DNA of 64,000 nucleotides from Streptomyces kanamyceticus (GCF_008704495.1 NZ_CP023699.1:8184001-8248000); one strand, 5' to 3'; shown: positions 28,657 to 39,804, counted from the stretch's first letter. Made by a program: numbers and translations. Notes: generated by a model from the sequence alone, not told the origin.

Positions 28657-28695
28657 GGGGCGGCGCGGGCCGCCTCGGTGGGGCGCCGGGGCCCG

Positions 28696-29505
28696 TCAGG
28701 ACCGGCGCTTGGGCTTGCCCCGCTTGGCGGTCGGCTTCCCCGACTTGGCCCGTGCGGTGCCGCCGCCCCCTCGCGCGGGCTTGCCCGCACCCGACTTCCC
28801 CGCGCCCGACTTGCCCGCACCGGACGGCTTCCGCCGCGCGCCGCCCGCCGCCTCCGGGCGCTTGTCCTTCGCCTTCGCCTGCGCGGGCTGCTGCGTACGT
28901 CCCCGTGAGCTGTTCACCGTGCGCCCGCGCACGATCCCGATGAAGTCCTCCACCAGGTCCGTGGTCGCGTCCTCGGGCCAGGACAGCGCGACGCGCGACT
29001 CCGGCGCGTCGGAGACCGGCCGGTAGGTGAGGTCCTTGCGGTGGTGCAGCCGGGCGAGCGACTGCGGTACGACGAGCACGCCGATGCCCGCCGCCACCAG
29101 CTCCACGGCGTCCTCGGTCGTGGCGGGCCGCTCGTTCGCGGGCAGTCCGGGGCGCCGCTCCCACTCCAGGACGTCGTCGAGCGGATGCAGCACGATCTCG
29201 TCGGCGAGGTCCTCGGCGGACACCTCGTCGACCGCCGCCACGACGTGGTCCTTGGGGACGATCACCACGGTCGCCTCGGTGTAGAGGGGGATCGCGCTCA
29301 GCGCCGTACGGTCGATGGGCAGCCGGACGAATCCGGCGTCGGCCCCGCCGCCGCGCAGCACGTCAGGTGCTTCCGCGGCGGACACCGTGTGGAGCGTCAG
29401 CGGGACGCCGGGCTGCCGCTCGTTCCAGATACGCACCCATTTGGCGGGTGTCACCCCGGGGACGTAGGCGAGCCGGAACGAAGGGGATACATCCGAGCCT
29501 GTCAC
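28696..29505 (-). CDS. LysR-type substrate-binding domain without HTH, with basic tail
   Basis: A 269-residue protein. Residues ~8-195 look like the effector-binding domain of LysR-type regulators (FRLAYVPGVTPAKWVRIWNE, TLHTVSAAEAPDVLRGGGAD, FVRLPID, IPLYTEATVVIVPKDH, AGIGVLVVPQSLARLHH), but the N-terminal winged helix is absent. The C-terminal ~65 residues are Lys/Arg/Gly/Ala-rich with three GAGKS/GAGKP-type repeats and end KRGKPKRRS, a possible nonspecific nucleic-acid-binding tail. GTG 29505 follows TAGCCT (29517-29512) by 6 nt with no ribosome site, so the mRNA is probably leaderless. Paired divergently with DUF5997. Confidence 0.8.
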   Translation of the reverse strand: MTGSDVSPSFRLAYVPGVTPAKWVRIWNERQPGVPLTLHTVSAAEAPDVLRGGGADAGFVRLPIDRTALSAIPLYTEATVVIVPKDHVVAAVDEVSAEDLADEIVLHPLDDVLEWERRPGLPANERPATTEDAVELVAAGIGVLVVPQSLARLHHRKDLTYRPVSDAPESRVALSWPEDATTDLVEDFIGIVRGRTVNSSRGRTQQPAQAKAKDKRPEAAGGARRKPSGAGKSGAGKSGAGKPARGGGGTARAKSGKPTAKRGKPKRRS

Positions 29506-29511
29506 CTCGCC

Positions 29512-29556
29512 AGGCTACCCGGCGTGGTCGGGAGTAGCGCACACGCTCGATACCCT
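29512..29556. promoter_or_regulatory. Back-to-back promoters giving leaderless transcripts
   Basis: On the minus strand TAGCCT (29517-29512) is 6 nt from GTG 29505. On the plus strand TACCCT (29551-29556) is 6 nt from ATG 29563. Neither gene has a ribosome site, so both transcripts probably start at the initiation codon. -35 elements are weak. Confidence 0.5.
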
Positions 29557-29562
29557 GGACCC

Positions 29563-29967
29563 ATGACGTCGCACCAGACCACCCAGACCATGAAGCCCGC
29601 GACCGCGGCGAAGAAGCTGGGTGTGTACCTCCAGGCCACACCCGCCGAGTTCCAGGCGGGTGTCGTCTCGCGCGGCGAGCTCGCCGCGCTGCAGGCCGAC
29701 CCGCCCGAGTGGCTCCAGGAACTGCGGCGCAACGGCCCGCACCCGCGCCCCGTGGTCGCGGCCAAGCTGGGCGTCTCCATCGCGGGCCTCGCCCGCGGCG
29801 GAGTCACCGAGCCGCTCACCACGGAGCAGATCGAGGCCCTGAAGGAGGAGTTCCCCTCGTGGCTGCGCCAGGAGCGCGCCACCCAGGCCGAGGTCCGCAA
29901 GGAGACGGTCCGCATCAAGGAGAAGCACCAGCAGGAGAAGGACCGGGCGCAGGCTCAGGACCAGTAG
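29563..29967 (+). CDS. DUF5997 family protein
   Basis: A 134-residue actinobacterial protein of the DUF5997 family: MKPATAAKKLGVYLQATP, QAGVVSRGELAALQADPPEW, NGPHPRPVVAAKLGVSIAGL, LKEEFPSWLRQERATQAEV. The last ~35 residues are a charged helix (RKETVRIKEKHQQEKDRAQ). The function is unknown. Its standing partner is the divergent LysR-effector-domain gene, 57 bp away, which suggests a joint role. The 3' end overlaps the convergent membrane protein gene by 53 bp. Confidence 0.82.
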   Translation: MTSHQTTQTMKPATAAKKLGVYLQATPAEFQAGVVSRGELAALQADPPEWLQELRRNGPHPRPVVAAKLGVSIAGLARGGVTEPLTTEQIEALKEEFPSWLRQERATQAEVRKETVRIKEKHQQEKDRAQAQDQ

Positions 29968-30907
29968 GAACCCCCTCCCGCCCGGCACGGGCGCGGACGA
30001 GCGTCCGCAGCATCGCGGCCCCCGTCCCCACCGCCACCACGTGCAGCACCGCGGCGACCAGCAGGTTCTCCGGCAGGGCCGCGTCGGCCGGTCGGGCAAG
30101 GGCCAAGTAGAGGGTGAACGGCAGTTTCCAGGCGCTCCAGGCGAAGAGCGCCCCGGAGCCGAGCCAGCACAGGGCCAGGGGCACCCGGCGGGGCAGCCGG
30201 GCGGGGCGGCCCCGGGCGATCGTCCAGGTGGCCGCCGCGGCGAGCAGTGACCAGCCGCTGAGTACGCCCGTCAGGAGCCGCCCGGTGAGGTCGCGCTCCG
30301 CCGGGTGGGCGATGCCCGCGGTGCCGCCCGCGGCCCAGTACAGCCAGACCGCCGCGATCGCGACGGCGGTGACGGCGGGCCACGGCGGTACGCGCGGCGG
30401 CCCGGACCCGCCGTCGCCCGTCCGCCCCGCGAACACGCCGGGCCACCGGCGGCGCAGATACGCGGGAAGCGCCACGGCGAGGCCGAGTCCCATGCCCACG
30501 AAGCCGATCTGCACGAGGACGGCCTCCCAGCCGGGCATCGCCGGGTCGTCGTCGGCGCCGCTCCTCGGCCCGTCGTCCGACGGCAGCAGCAGGGAGCCGA
30601 GTACGGCGTAGGGGAGCAGCGGCACGAGGAAGCCCGTGCCCACCCAGGCGCAGAAGGCCAGCGGCCGCCCGGGGAGCCGCGCTCCCCAGGGCCGTACCAG
30701 CGCGAGGGCGACCGCGATCCCGGTCGCCGCCATGCCGACGGTCACGGTGTTGAGCACCACCCACCCCGTCACGTCGAACCCGGCGCCGATCGGCGCGAGC
30801 CCGAGCAGCGAGCCGATCACCCACGACACCTTGATCACCAGATAGGGCGTCAGCGCGAGCGCGGCACCGTACCCGCCGATCCGCCCGGTCCGGTCCCACA
30901 GGTCCAT
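29915..30907 (-). CDS. Uncharacterised polytopic membrane protein
   Basis: A 330-residue protein with about eight hydrophobic helices, e.g. YGAALALTPYLVIKVSWVIG, WVVLNTVTVGMAATGIAVAL, FCAWVGTGFLVPLLPYAVLG, VLVQIGFVGMGLGLAVALP and LLVAAVLHVVAVGTGAAML, an Asp-rich loop near residue 112 (PSDDGPRSGADDDPAMPG), and a Pro-rich C-terminus. No family recognised and no catalytic motif seen. ATG 30907 has AGGGGAG 7 nt upstream. It converges on DUF5997 with a 53-bp overlap. Confidence 0.72.
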   Translation of the reverse strand: MDLWDRTGRIGGYGAALALTPYLVIKVSWVIGSLLGLAPIGAGFDVTGWVVLNTVTVGMAATGIAVALALVRPWGARLPGRPLAFCAWVGTGFLVPLLPYAVLGSLLLPSDDGPRSGADDDPAMPGWEAVLVQIGFVGMGLGLAVALPAYLRRRWPGVFAGRTGDGGSGPPRVPPWPAVTAVAIAAVWLYWAAGGTAGIAHPAERDLTGRLLTGVLSGWSLLAAAATWTIARGRPARLPRRVPLALCWLGSGALFAWSAWKLPFTLYLALARPADAALPENLLVAAVLHVVAVGTGAAMLRTLVRARAGREGVPTGPEPAPGPSPAGASP

Positions 30908-31021
30908 GCGAACTCCCCTCGCTCGGTGCGGAGTTCAAGCCTGTGTACGGGCGGGCGGCCGGACGTCGGCCGACGGGGGTATCCGCCTCGCCCGCGCGGG
31001 GGAGGCGGCGCCGCCCGGGGC

Positions 31022-31564
31022 CTACGCCCCGCGGCGGAGCTGGGCCGAGAGGTGGTGCTGCAACGGCTGTCCGACCGCCGCGAGGTCGTGCGCGAAGTCC
31101 AGCGCGTCGGCGTCGGTGAGCGTGTAGCGGCGGCGGGTGGCGTCGACCTCCTTGGCCGTGGGGGTGCGCGCCACCTCGTGGGTGGCGATCTCCACCGTGC
31201 CGTCCGCCGCGCGGCCGACCGCGATCTCCGCGATGCCGGTGGGCTGGGTGATCAGCGCCTCGACGCGGCCGTCCTCCTGCAGCCGCCACCAGCCGCTCTC
31301 GCGGGCGGACGGGCGCAGCGGCGCACCGTCGGCGTCGAGCAGCCAGGCCCGGGCCTCGTAGTGGAGGAAGGGGCGGCCGTCATGGCTGAAGGTCACTTCC
31401 TGGGCGTACGAGAAGTCCGCTTCGAGCGTGGGGTATTCACCGCGCCCACGGCCGTGCCAGGTGCCGAGGAGACCGAGCACCGGCGCGAGGAGCGGGTGCG
31501 GCGCGGGTGCCTCGTCGGGGCGGTGGCCGTCGGGGAACGGGTGCCCGGATGCGGGATCGAACAT
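31022..31564 (-). CDS. Nitrobindin/THAP4-like heme-binding beta-barrel (FABP family)
   Basis: A 180-residue protein matching the bacterial nitrobindin family, ten-stranded beta-barrels that bind ferric heme and react with NO or peroxynitrite. Marks: [13 protein letters not shown] near residue 35, [43 protein letters not shown] and a C-terminal [13 protein letters not shown] with candidate heme-ligand histidines. ATG 31564 has AGGAGC 7 nt upstream. Monocistronic; a MITE-like element starts 63 bp upstream of its start codon. Confidence 0.85.
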   Translation of the reverse strand: MFDPASGHPFPDGHRPDEAPAPHPLLAPVLGLLGTWHGRGRGEYPTLEADFSYAQEVTFSHDGRPFLHYEARAWLLDADGAPLRPSARESGWWRLQEDGRVEALITQPTGIAEIAVGRAADGTVEIATHEVARTPTAKEVDATRRRYTLTDADALDFAHDLAAVGQPLQHHLSAQLRRGA

Positions 31565-31627
31565 GGGTGGCGCTCCTGAGGTCGGGGCTGGGGCCTGGGC
31601 TGGGGTCTGGGCTGATGCCGGGGGAAG

Positions 31628-31730
31628 CCTAGGGCCTGTCCGGCAGGTCAGGGCGTGCTCGGGTGGCGTCCACGGTCCGGTGCGTGCCAGACCCCGCGAC
31701 AGCGCCATGGTCCGCCGGACAGGCCCTAGG
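31628..31730. mobile_element. 103-bp MITE-like element with 17-bp terminal inverted repeats
   Basis: Perfect 17-nt inverted repeats (31628-31644 and 31714-31730, arm CCTAGGGCCTGTCCGGC) bound a non-coding 69-bp centre. The ends GGCCTGTCC are flanked on both sides by CTAG, the kind of target duplication made by IS5-family (IS427-group) transposases. There is no transposase, so it would be a non-autonomous element mobilised in trans. Confidence 0.6.
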
Positions 31731-31742
31731 ACCGTCACGCGC

Positions 31743-31794
31743 CGATCAGCAGTCCTGGCCGAGCGCCGCGATCAGCAGCCCTGGCCGAGCGCCG
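31743..31794. repeat. Two 26-bp tandem repeats beside the MITE-like element
   Basis: Two adjacent 26-nt copies (31743-31768, 31769-31794) differ at one base; a degenerate third follows to ~31820. Non-coding, between the MITE-like element and the end of the DUF6299 gene. Confidence 0.7.
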
Positions 31795-31850
31795 CGGTCG
31801 GCAGGAGTGGCCGACCGCGGCACTCGCCCGCGCGTGGGGGCCGAGCGGCC

Positions 31851-32291
31851 TCAGCCCTTCGCCGGGCGCAGTTCGACGTCGTGCTGGTCGCTCGCGACGA
31901 TGGTCGGCATGGGCAGCCCGCCGCGGGTGTTCAGATGCATCAAGGTCGCCTCGACCTCGGCGGATCCGGGCGTCAGGGACGTCCCGTTCCCGGGCTTCTC
32001 CCGGTTCACCCAGGTGTGCTCGGCGCCGTCGCACCGCGCGGCCGTCCCGCCGATGCCGTGCCGCACCGGGCCCTGCCGCACCGTCGACGACACGAACACC
32101 GGCCCCGGGGCTGACCGCGGTGAGCAGCGGTAGGTACCGGAGACGGTGACCGTCCCGTCCCTGGACACGGTCCCCTCCGCATCGGCGGAGACCGACCCGG
32201 ACCAGATCGTGATCGCGCCCGCCGACCCCGTCACTCCCGTCAACAGCCCCGCGGCGACCACGGCACTCGCGGCAACAAGACTTCCTCGCAC
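31851..32291 (-). CDS. Secreted DUF6299-like protein
   Basis: A 146-residue exported protein: signal peptide VRGSLVAASAVVAAGLLTGV with cleavage near GSAGA, then a small beta-rich domain (GTVTVSGTYRCSP, VFVSSTVRQGP, HTWVNREKPGNG) with two cysteines that may form a disulphide. It resembles the Streptomyces DUF6299 family of unknown function. The second GTG (32291) is chosen over GTG 32297 because AAGGAG is 8 nt from the former but only 2 nt from the latter. Divergent from argC. Confidence 0.65.
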   Translation of the reverse strand: MRGSLVAASAVVAAGLLTGVTGSAGAITIWSGSVSADAEGTVSRDGTVTVSGTYRCSPRSAPGPVFVSSTVRQGPVRHGIGGTAARCDGAEHTWVNREKPGNGTSLTPGSAEVEATLMHLNTRGGLPMPTIVASDQHDVELRPAKG

Positions 32292-32436
32292 TGGCACAGC
32301 TCCTTGTCGTAGGCATTCCGATGCGCCCGTGCCGGAAACCTGACGTTCGCCGGGCGCACGCGCTGATCAACGCGCCGACCGCGCATGACGACACGTGTCG
32401 ACGACGGACCGCGTGGCGGCCCCGAAAGAAGTCTCA

Positions 32437-34701
<2,265 letters not shown>

Positions 34702-34705
<4 letters not shown>

Positions 34706-35610
34706 GCACTCCCACCGCGCGCAAGCACACCGCCCTGCCCAAGGCACAGACCCTCATCGAGGCGCTGCCCTGGCTCACCCGGCACCGCGGCAAGACCGTC
34801 GTCATCAAGTTCGGCGGCAACGCCATGGTCGACGAGGAGCTGAAGGCCGCCTTCGCGCAGGACGTCGTCTTCCTGCACCACGCGGGCCTCAGGCCCGTCG
34901 TCGTGCACGGCGGCGGACCGCAGATCAGCAAGGCCCTCGACCGGCACGGCATCGTCAGCGAGTTCAAGGCGGGCCTGCGCGTCACCACCGAGGACGCCAT
35001 GGACGTCGTACGCATGGTGCTCGCGGGACAGGTGCAGCGCGAGCTCGTCGGGCTGCTCAACCAGCACGGCCCGCTCGCCGTCGGCCTCACCGGCGAGGAC
35101 GCGCACACCATCACCGCCACCAAGCACCGGCCCCGCATCGAGGGCGAGCTGGTCGACATCGGCCGGGTCGGCCAGATCACCGAGATCGACACCGGCGCCA
35201 TCGAGGCGCTGCTCGCCGACGGCCGCATCCCGGTGGTCTCCTCGATCGCCCGTTCCCAGGACGACGGACATGTCTACAACGTCAATGCTGATACGGCGGC
35301 TGCGGCACTCGCTGCGGCGCTTGATGCCGAAACCCTGATGGTCCTCACCGACGTCGAGGGTCTCTACGAGGACTGGCCGAACAGCGACGAGGTGATAAGC
35401 CGCCTCACCGCCACCGAGCTGGAGAAACTCCTGCCCGAGCTGGCCAGCGGCATGGTCCCGAAGATGGAGGGCTGTCTGCACGCCGTGCGCAACGGCGTCG
35501 AGACGGCCCGCGTGATCGACGGCCGGGTCCAGCACTCGATCCTGCTGGAGATCTTCACGGATGAAGGAATCGGCACGATGGTCGTGCCCGACGCACAGGG
35601 GGAGTCATGA
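34702..35610 (+). CDS. argB: Acetylglutamate kinase
   Basis: Phosphorylates N-acetylglutamate, the committed and usually arginine-inhibited step. The 302-residue amino-acid-kinase fold shows [10 protein letters not shown] (ATP phosphate loop), [11 protein letters not shown] (substrate/phosphate loop), [16 protein letters not shown] and LTDVEGLY. The N-terminal helix ([20 protein letters not shown]) is of the arginine-sensitive hexameric type, so feedback inhibition by arginine is likely. ATGA overlaps with both argJ and argD. Confidence 0.97.
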
Positions 35611-36812
35611 GCAACCAGGAGCTGACCACGCGCTGGCAGGGCGCGCTCATGGACAACTACGGCACACCCAGGCTCCCTCTGGTGCGTGGCGCGGGCAGCA
35701 AGCTGTGGGACGCCGACGGCAAGGAGTACGTCGACTTCGTCGGCGGCATCGCGGTCAATGCCCTCGGCCACGGCCATCCGGCGATCGTCGAGGCGGTGAC
35801 CCGGCAGATCGGCTCGCTCGGCCACGTCTCGAACCTCTTCGTCGCCGAGCCGCCCGTCGCGCTCGCCGAGAAGCTGCTCCAGCTCTTCGGGCGCGCGGGC
35901 AGGGTGTACTTCTGCAACTCCGGCGCCGAGGCCAACGAGGGCGCCTTCAAGATCGGGCGGCTGACCGGGCGCTCGCACATGGTCGCCACCCAGGGCGGCT
36001 TCCACGGCCGGACCATGGGCGCGCTCGCCCTCACCGGACAGCCCGGCAAGCAGACCCCGTTCCTGCCGCTGCCCGGCGACGTCACGCACGTTCCCTACGG
36101 CGACGCCGAGGCGCTGCGCGCGGCGGTCACCACCGACACCGCGCTCGTGATCATCGAACCGATCCAGGGCGAGAACGGCGTGGTCGTGCCGCCCGCGGGC
36201 TACCTCAAGGCGGCCCGGGAGATCACCGCCGCCACCGGCACGCTGCTCGTCCTCGACGAGGTGCAGACCGGAATCGGCCGTACCGGCCACTGGTTCGCGT
36301 ACCTCGCCCACGAGGGCGTCGAGCCCGACGTCGTCACGCTCGCGAAGGGTCTGGGCGGCGGTCTGCCGCTCGGCGCGACGGTCGCCTTCGGCGCGGCGGC
36401 CGAGCTCTTCAAGCCCGGCCACCACGGCACGACGTTCGGCGGAAACCCCGTCGCGTGCGCCGCGGGACTCGCCGTCGTCGACACCATCGGGTCCGAGGGC
36501 CTCCTTGAGAACACCAAGCGGGCGGGCGAGAAGCTGCGCGACGGAATCGAGTCACTGGGACACCGGCTCGTCGGTCATGTCAGGGGCTCGGGCCTGCTGC
36601 TGGGTATCGTGCTCACCGAGCCGCTCGCGCCACGGGCGCAGCAGGCGGCTCAGGACGCCGGCTTCCTGGTGAACGCGCCCGCCCCCGATGTCGTACGGCT
36701 GATGCCCCCGCTGAACGTGCGCGACGACGAGGTGGACGCGTTCCTCCAGGCACTGCCCGGCATCCTGGACAAGGCTCTTGAAGCCGACGGGGACGGACGA
36801 TCCGGAGAATGA
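35607..36812 (+). CDS. argD: Acetylornithine aminotransferase
   Basis: PLP-dependent class III aminotransferase making N2-acetylornithine from the semialdehyde and glutamate; may also act in lysine synthesis. 401 residues with [61 protein letters not shown] (Asp for PLP), the PLP lysine in TLAKGLGGG, and [13 protein letters not shown]. The ATG overlaps argB (4 bp); the stop is 7 bp from argR. Confidence 0.96.
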   Translation: MSNQELTTRWQGALMDNYGTPRLPLVRGAGSKLWDADGKEYVDFVGGIAVNALGHGHPAIVEAVTRQIGSLGHVSNLFVAEPPVALAEKLLQLFGRAGRVYFCNSGAEANEGAFKIGRLTGRSHMVATQGGFHGRTMGALALTGQPGKQTPFLPLPGDVTHVPYGDAEALRAAVTTDTALVIIEPIQGENGVVVPPAGYLKAAREITAATGTLLVLDEVQTGIGRTGHWFAYLAHEGVEPDVVTLAKGLGGGLPLGATVAFGAAAELFKPGHHGTTFGGNPVACAAGLAVVDTIGSEGLLENTKRAGEKLRDGIESLGHRLVGHVRGSGLLLGIVLTEPLAPRAQQAAQDAGFLVNAPAPDVVRLMPPLNVRDDEVDAFLQALPGILDKALEADGDGRSGE

Positions 36813-36819
36813 GACGACG

Positions 36820-37374
36820 ATGAGCCAGGCGCAAGGCAACGAGCACGGAGACCACGCGGAGCACGCGGGGCCCGCCGTGCCGCAGACCCGCACCGCACGC
36901 CACCGCCGGATCGTGGATATCCTCAACCGGCAGCCGGTCCGCTCCCAGAGCCAGCTGGCGAAGCTGCTCGCCGACGACGGTCTGACCGTCACCCAGGCGA
37001 CGCTCTCCAGGGACCTGGACGAGCTGAACGCGGTGAAGATCCGCAACGCCGAGGGCGACCTCATCTACGCGGTGCCGAGCGAGGGCGGATTCCGCACCCC
37101 GCGCGCGCCGCTGGGGGAGTCGGCCAAGGAGGAGCGGATGCGGCGTCTCTCCGCGGAGCTGCTCATCTCCGCGGAGGCCTCGGCCAATCTCGTGGTCCTG
37201 CGCACGCCGCCGGGCGCGGCCCAGTTCCTGGCGTCCGCGATCGACCAGGCGGAGCTGCACGACATTCTCGGGACGATCGCGGGTGACGACACGTTGATGC
37301 TGATCAGCCGGGAGGCCACCGGGGGGCAGGCGCTTGCGGACCACTTGCTGCGGTTGGCCTCGAACGAGCATTGA
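36820..37374 (+). CDS. argR: Arginine repressor
   Basis: Arginine-dependent hexameric regulator of arg genes. 184 residues: a ~24-residue acidic/His-containing N-terminal extension ([13 protein letters not shown]), winged helix [20 protein letters not shown] with recognition region [17 protein letters not shown], then the C-terminal arginine-binding/oligomerisation domain ([32 protein letters not shown]). ATG 36820 has a GAGACGACG context; the frame opens at 36778 inside argD. Its likely targets in this window are the argC and argG promoters, which contain ARG-box-like sites, giving autoregulation. Confidence 0.96.
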   Translation: MSQAQGNEHGDHAEHAGPAVPQTRTARHRRIVDILNRQPVRSQSQLAKLLADDGLTVTQATLSRDLDELNAVKIRNAEGDLIYAVPSEGGFRTPRAPLGESAKEERMRRLSAELLISAEASANLVVLRTPPGAAQFLASAIDQAELHDILGTIAGDDTLMLISREATGGQALADHLLRLASNEH

Positions 37375-37380
37375 CGGTTT

Positions 37381-37419
37381 CTCGGCGCCGGTGCCCTGTC
37401 TGTCACCGGCTTCGCCGAG
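37381..37419 (+). terminator. Nested hairpin terminator after argR
   Basis: Outer arms CTCGGCG/CGCCGAG (37381-37387, 37413-37419) and inner arms GCCGGTG/CACCGGC (37387-37393, 37404-37410), starting 7 nt after the argR stop and ending 8 bp before the stop of the convergent symporter gene. Likely terminates argCJBDR. Confidence 0.7.
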
Positions 37420-37426
37420 TTCGTCC

Positions 37427-38407
37427 TCAATCGCCGGACGGGCTTGAATTCCTCCGCGCCATCCACGCCGCCACCAATGCCCCCGACACGTTGTGCCACA
37501 CGGAGAACACCGCCGAAGGCAGCGCGGCCAGGGGACTGAAGTGGGCCGTGGCCAGTGACGCCGCGAGGCCCGAGTTCTGCATGCCGACCTCGAAGGCCAT
37601 CGCCCGCGAGGCCGGTGGGCCGAGCCGGGCCAGCTTGCCGGCGCCGTAGCCGAGCGCGAGGCCGAGCCCGTTGTGCAGGAACACCGCGAGGAACACCAGT
37701 GCCGCGGCCGACTTGATGGCCGCGGCACTGCCCGCGACGACGATCGCCACGATGGCGGCGATGGTCAGCGCGGACAGCCACGGCAGCGCGCCGAGCACCC
37801 GGTCGACGTACCGCCCGAAGAGGAATCGCACCACCAGACCCGCGAGCACCGGGAGCAGCACGGTCTTGAGGATGTCCGTGACCATCGAACCCGCGTCCAC
37901 GGGCAGGTACTCACCCGCGAGCAGCAGCGTGAGCGGCGGCGTGATCAGCGGCGCGAGGACGGTCGAGACGGTGGCCACGGAGACGGAGAGCGCCACGTCG
38001 CCGCGGGCCAGATAGGTCACGACGTTGGACGCGGTGCCGCTCGGCGCGCAGCCCACCAGGATCACACCGGCCGCCAACTGCGGGGAGAGACCGAGCGCGT
38101 GGGCGATCAGCCAGCCGAGCCCCGGCATGATCACGTAGTGGGCGACGAGCCCGAGCGCGACGGCCCAGGGCCGCTTGACCACGCCCTGGAAGTCCAGCGG
38201 GGTCATGGTGAGACCCATGCAGAACATCACCACGCCGAGCAGGTACGGGACGTTGGTCCCCCAGCCCTCGAAGGCGTCGGGCACCAGGAGGCCGAGGGCG
38301 CCCGCGGCGAGGACGAGGACGGGGAAGACGGTGACGGCACGGCGGGCCGCCTTGTCGGCGGAGCCGGGGCCCTCGCTCTGGCTGGGGATCGTCTGTTCGG
38401 ATTGCAC
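37427..38407 (-). CDS. Bile acid:sodium symporter family transporter
   Basis: A ~326-residue membrane protein of the BASS family with about nine to ten helices: VFPVLVLAAGALGLLVPDAF, GVVMFCMGLTMTPLDFQGV, the conserved crossover segments LVGCAPSGTASNVVTYLARGD and AFEVGMQNSGLAASLA, and VFSVWHNVSGALVAAW. Imports organic anions with Na+; the substrate is unknown (2-keto acids and pantoate are known for relatives). The start is uncertain: GTG 38407 is used, TTG 38443 would add 12 residues, and neither has a clear ribosome site. It is one of four genes separating argR from argG. Confidence 0.88.
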   Translation of the reverse strand: MQSEQTIPSQSEGPGSADKAARRAVTVFPVLVLAAGALGLLVPDAFEGWGTNVPYLLGVVMFCMGLTMTPLDFQGVVKRPWAVALGLVAHYVIMPGLGWLIAHALGLSPQLAAGVILVGCAPSGTASNVVTYLARGDVALSVSVATVSTVLAPLITPPLTLLLAGEYLPVDAGSMVTDILKTVLLPVLAGLVVRFLFGRYVDRVLGALPWLSALTIAAIVAIVVAGSAAAIKSAAALVFLAVFLHNGLGLALGYGAGKLARLGPPASRAMAFEVGMQNSGLAASLATAHFSPLAALPSAVFSVWHNVSGALVAAWMARRNSSPSGD

Positions 38408-38508
38408 GGCGCGATGCAACGCCCCGGCCACGCGCGCGTGCAACCCCGTCTCGGTATGTGGTCGCTACACGGGAGTGGTGCGCGGCGGTTCGTTCAGCGG
38501 CGATTCGG

Positions 38509-39213
38509 TCAGTAGCGCGTGAGCGCCGTCCGCCCCGAATCCGTACCGATCGCGATGTGCGGCCGCCGCCCCGGCTCCGCCCACCGCAGGATCCGCCGCA
38601 TCGCGTCCCGGGGCACCGACACGCAACCGGCCGTCGCCCCACGGCCGTTGACGTGCAGGAAGATCCCCGCGCCGCGCCCGCGCACGGGGCGGTCGTAGTT
38701 GAAGCCGACCACCAGCGCGTGCGCGTACTGCGGGTCGTACGTGCTGAGGTGCTCCGACTCGGCGGCACGGCAGTCGGCCGGGCGCGGCTCGGTCCAGCGG
38801 TTGTAGGCGCGCGACCAGTTGTCCTGGCACCACCAGGACTCCGGCGTGACGCGGCGGTACGGGTAGGCGGCGCCGGTCGGCCGGGCGCTGATGCCGAAGG
38901 CGTACGGGAGTCCGTACAGGCCCGTCGGCGTCGTGTTCGTCCCCTGCTTGCGCGAGCCGCCCGCCACCAGGCCCTTCGCGCCGAACCTCGCGGGTGCCGA
39001 GCCCGCCTCGGTCCACCGGCCGCCGCGCCGGTCCCACCAGGTGACGGTGCCCGTGGTGGAGCCGGTGCGCGCGGCCCCGGCGGTGATGAGCTGGCTGCCG
39101 CCGCCGGTGTCGGCCATGCGTTCGGGCAGCGGGGCGCCGCTGTCGATGCCGGGCGCGGCGCCGAGGGTGAGCAGGACTGCGGAGGTCGTGAGGGCGGCGG
39201 CTCGTAAGCGCAT
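38509..39213 (-). CDS. Secreted L,D-transpeptidase (YkuD-type)
   Basis: A 234-residue exported protein with a signal peptide (MRLRAAALTTSAVLLTLGAA). The YkuD domain ends with the catalytic motif FLHVNGRGATAGCVSV, where His and Cys are the active-site pair; TTPTGLYGLPYAFG and NYDRPVRGRGAG are typical surroundings. It lacks a LysM or PG-binding domain. Likely a peptidoglycan cross-linking or carboxypeptidase enzyme, although the variant domain (WWCQDNWSRAYNRW) is of the less-studied actinobacterial type. Only 3 bp separate it from the oxidase-like gene upstream, so they share an mRNA. Confidence 0.88.
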   Translation of the reverse strand: MRLRAAALTTSAVLLTLGAAPGIDSGAPLPERMADTGGGSQLITAGAARTGSTTGTVTWWDRRGGRWTEAGSAPARFGAKGLVAGGSRKQGTNTTPTGLYGLPYAFGISARPTGAAYPYRRVTPESWWCQDNWSRAYNRWTEPRPADCRAAESEHLSTYDPQYAHALVVGFNYDRPVRGRGAGIFLHVNGRGATAGCVSVPRDAMRRILRWAEPGRRPHIAIGTDSGRTALTRY

Positions 39214-39216
39214 GGC

Positions 39217-39804
39217 TCAGACGGTACTGGGAGGCAGCGGAAGCGGCAGTCCGGGAAGCCCGTCGATGCTCTGTGCGATGTACTCCTTCTTGGCGAAGTA
39301 CGCGCTGAGCGACGCGTCGTCCTCGCGCGCGAACCGCTTGCCGTGCAGATCGCGGTCCTTGTCGTACGACATGGTGGGCACCGCGTATCCGCAGGTGTCA
39401 CGGATGAGTTCGGCCGTCACGACGATGATGGCGCGCAGCCCGTGCGGGGTCGGGTCGATGTCGGGGAAACGGGCGAGCAGTTCCCCGAATCGCGGGTCGT
39501 CACGGAAGACGGGCTCGCCCCGGCCGTGCACCCGGACGATGTTCGGTGGGCCCTGGAACGCGCACCACATGACCGTGATGCGGCCGTTCTCGCGCAGGTG
39601 CGCGATCGTCTCCGCGTTGCTGCCCGCGAAGTCCAGGTAGGCGACGGTCTGTTCGTCGAGGACCACGAAGGAGCCCTTGAGGCCCTTGGGGGAGAGGTTG
39701 ATCGTGCCGTCGTCGGAGAGCGGTGCGGTGGCCGTGAAGAACATCGGCTGTGCCTCGATGAAGGTACGGAGGCGGCCGTCTATGCGCGCATAAGTCTTTC
39801 CCAT
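39217..39804 (-). CDS. Pyridoxamine 5'-phosphate oxidase family protein
   Basis: A 195-residue split-barrel flavin-binding-fold protein: GRLRTFIEAQPMFFTATAPL, INLSPKGLKGSFVVLDEQTV, AYLDFAGSNAETIAHLRENG, VMWCAFQGPPNIVRVHGRGE. This form (SPKG and FxGxxxET) is the general-stress/F420-or-FMN binding subgroup rather than true PdxH; the substrate is unknown. ATG 39804 is the natural start. It is the first gene of a two-gene unit with the L,D-transpeptidase. Confidence 0.85.
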   Translation of the reverse strand: MGKTYARIDGRLRTFIEAQPMFFTATAPLSDDGTINLSPKGLKGSFVVLDEQTVAYLDFAGSNAETIAHLRENGRITVMWCAFQGPPNIVRVHGRGEPVFRDDPRFGELLARFPDIDPTPHGLRAIIVVTAELIRDTCGYAVPTMSYDKDRDLHGKRFAREDDASLSAYFAKKEYIAQSIDGLPGLPLPLPPSTV

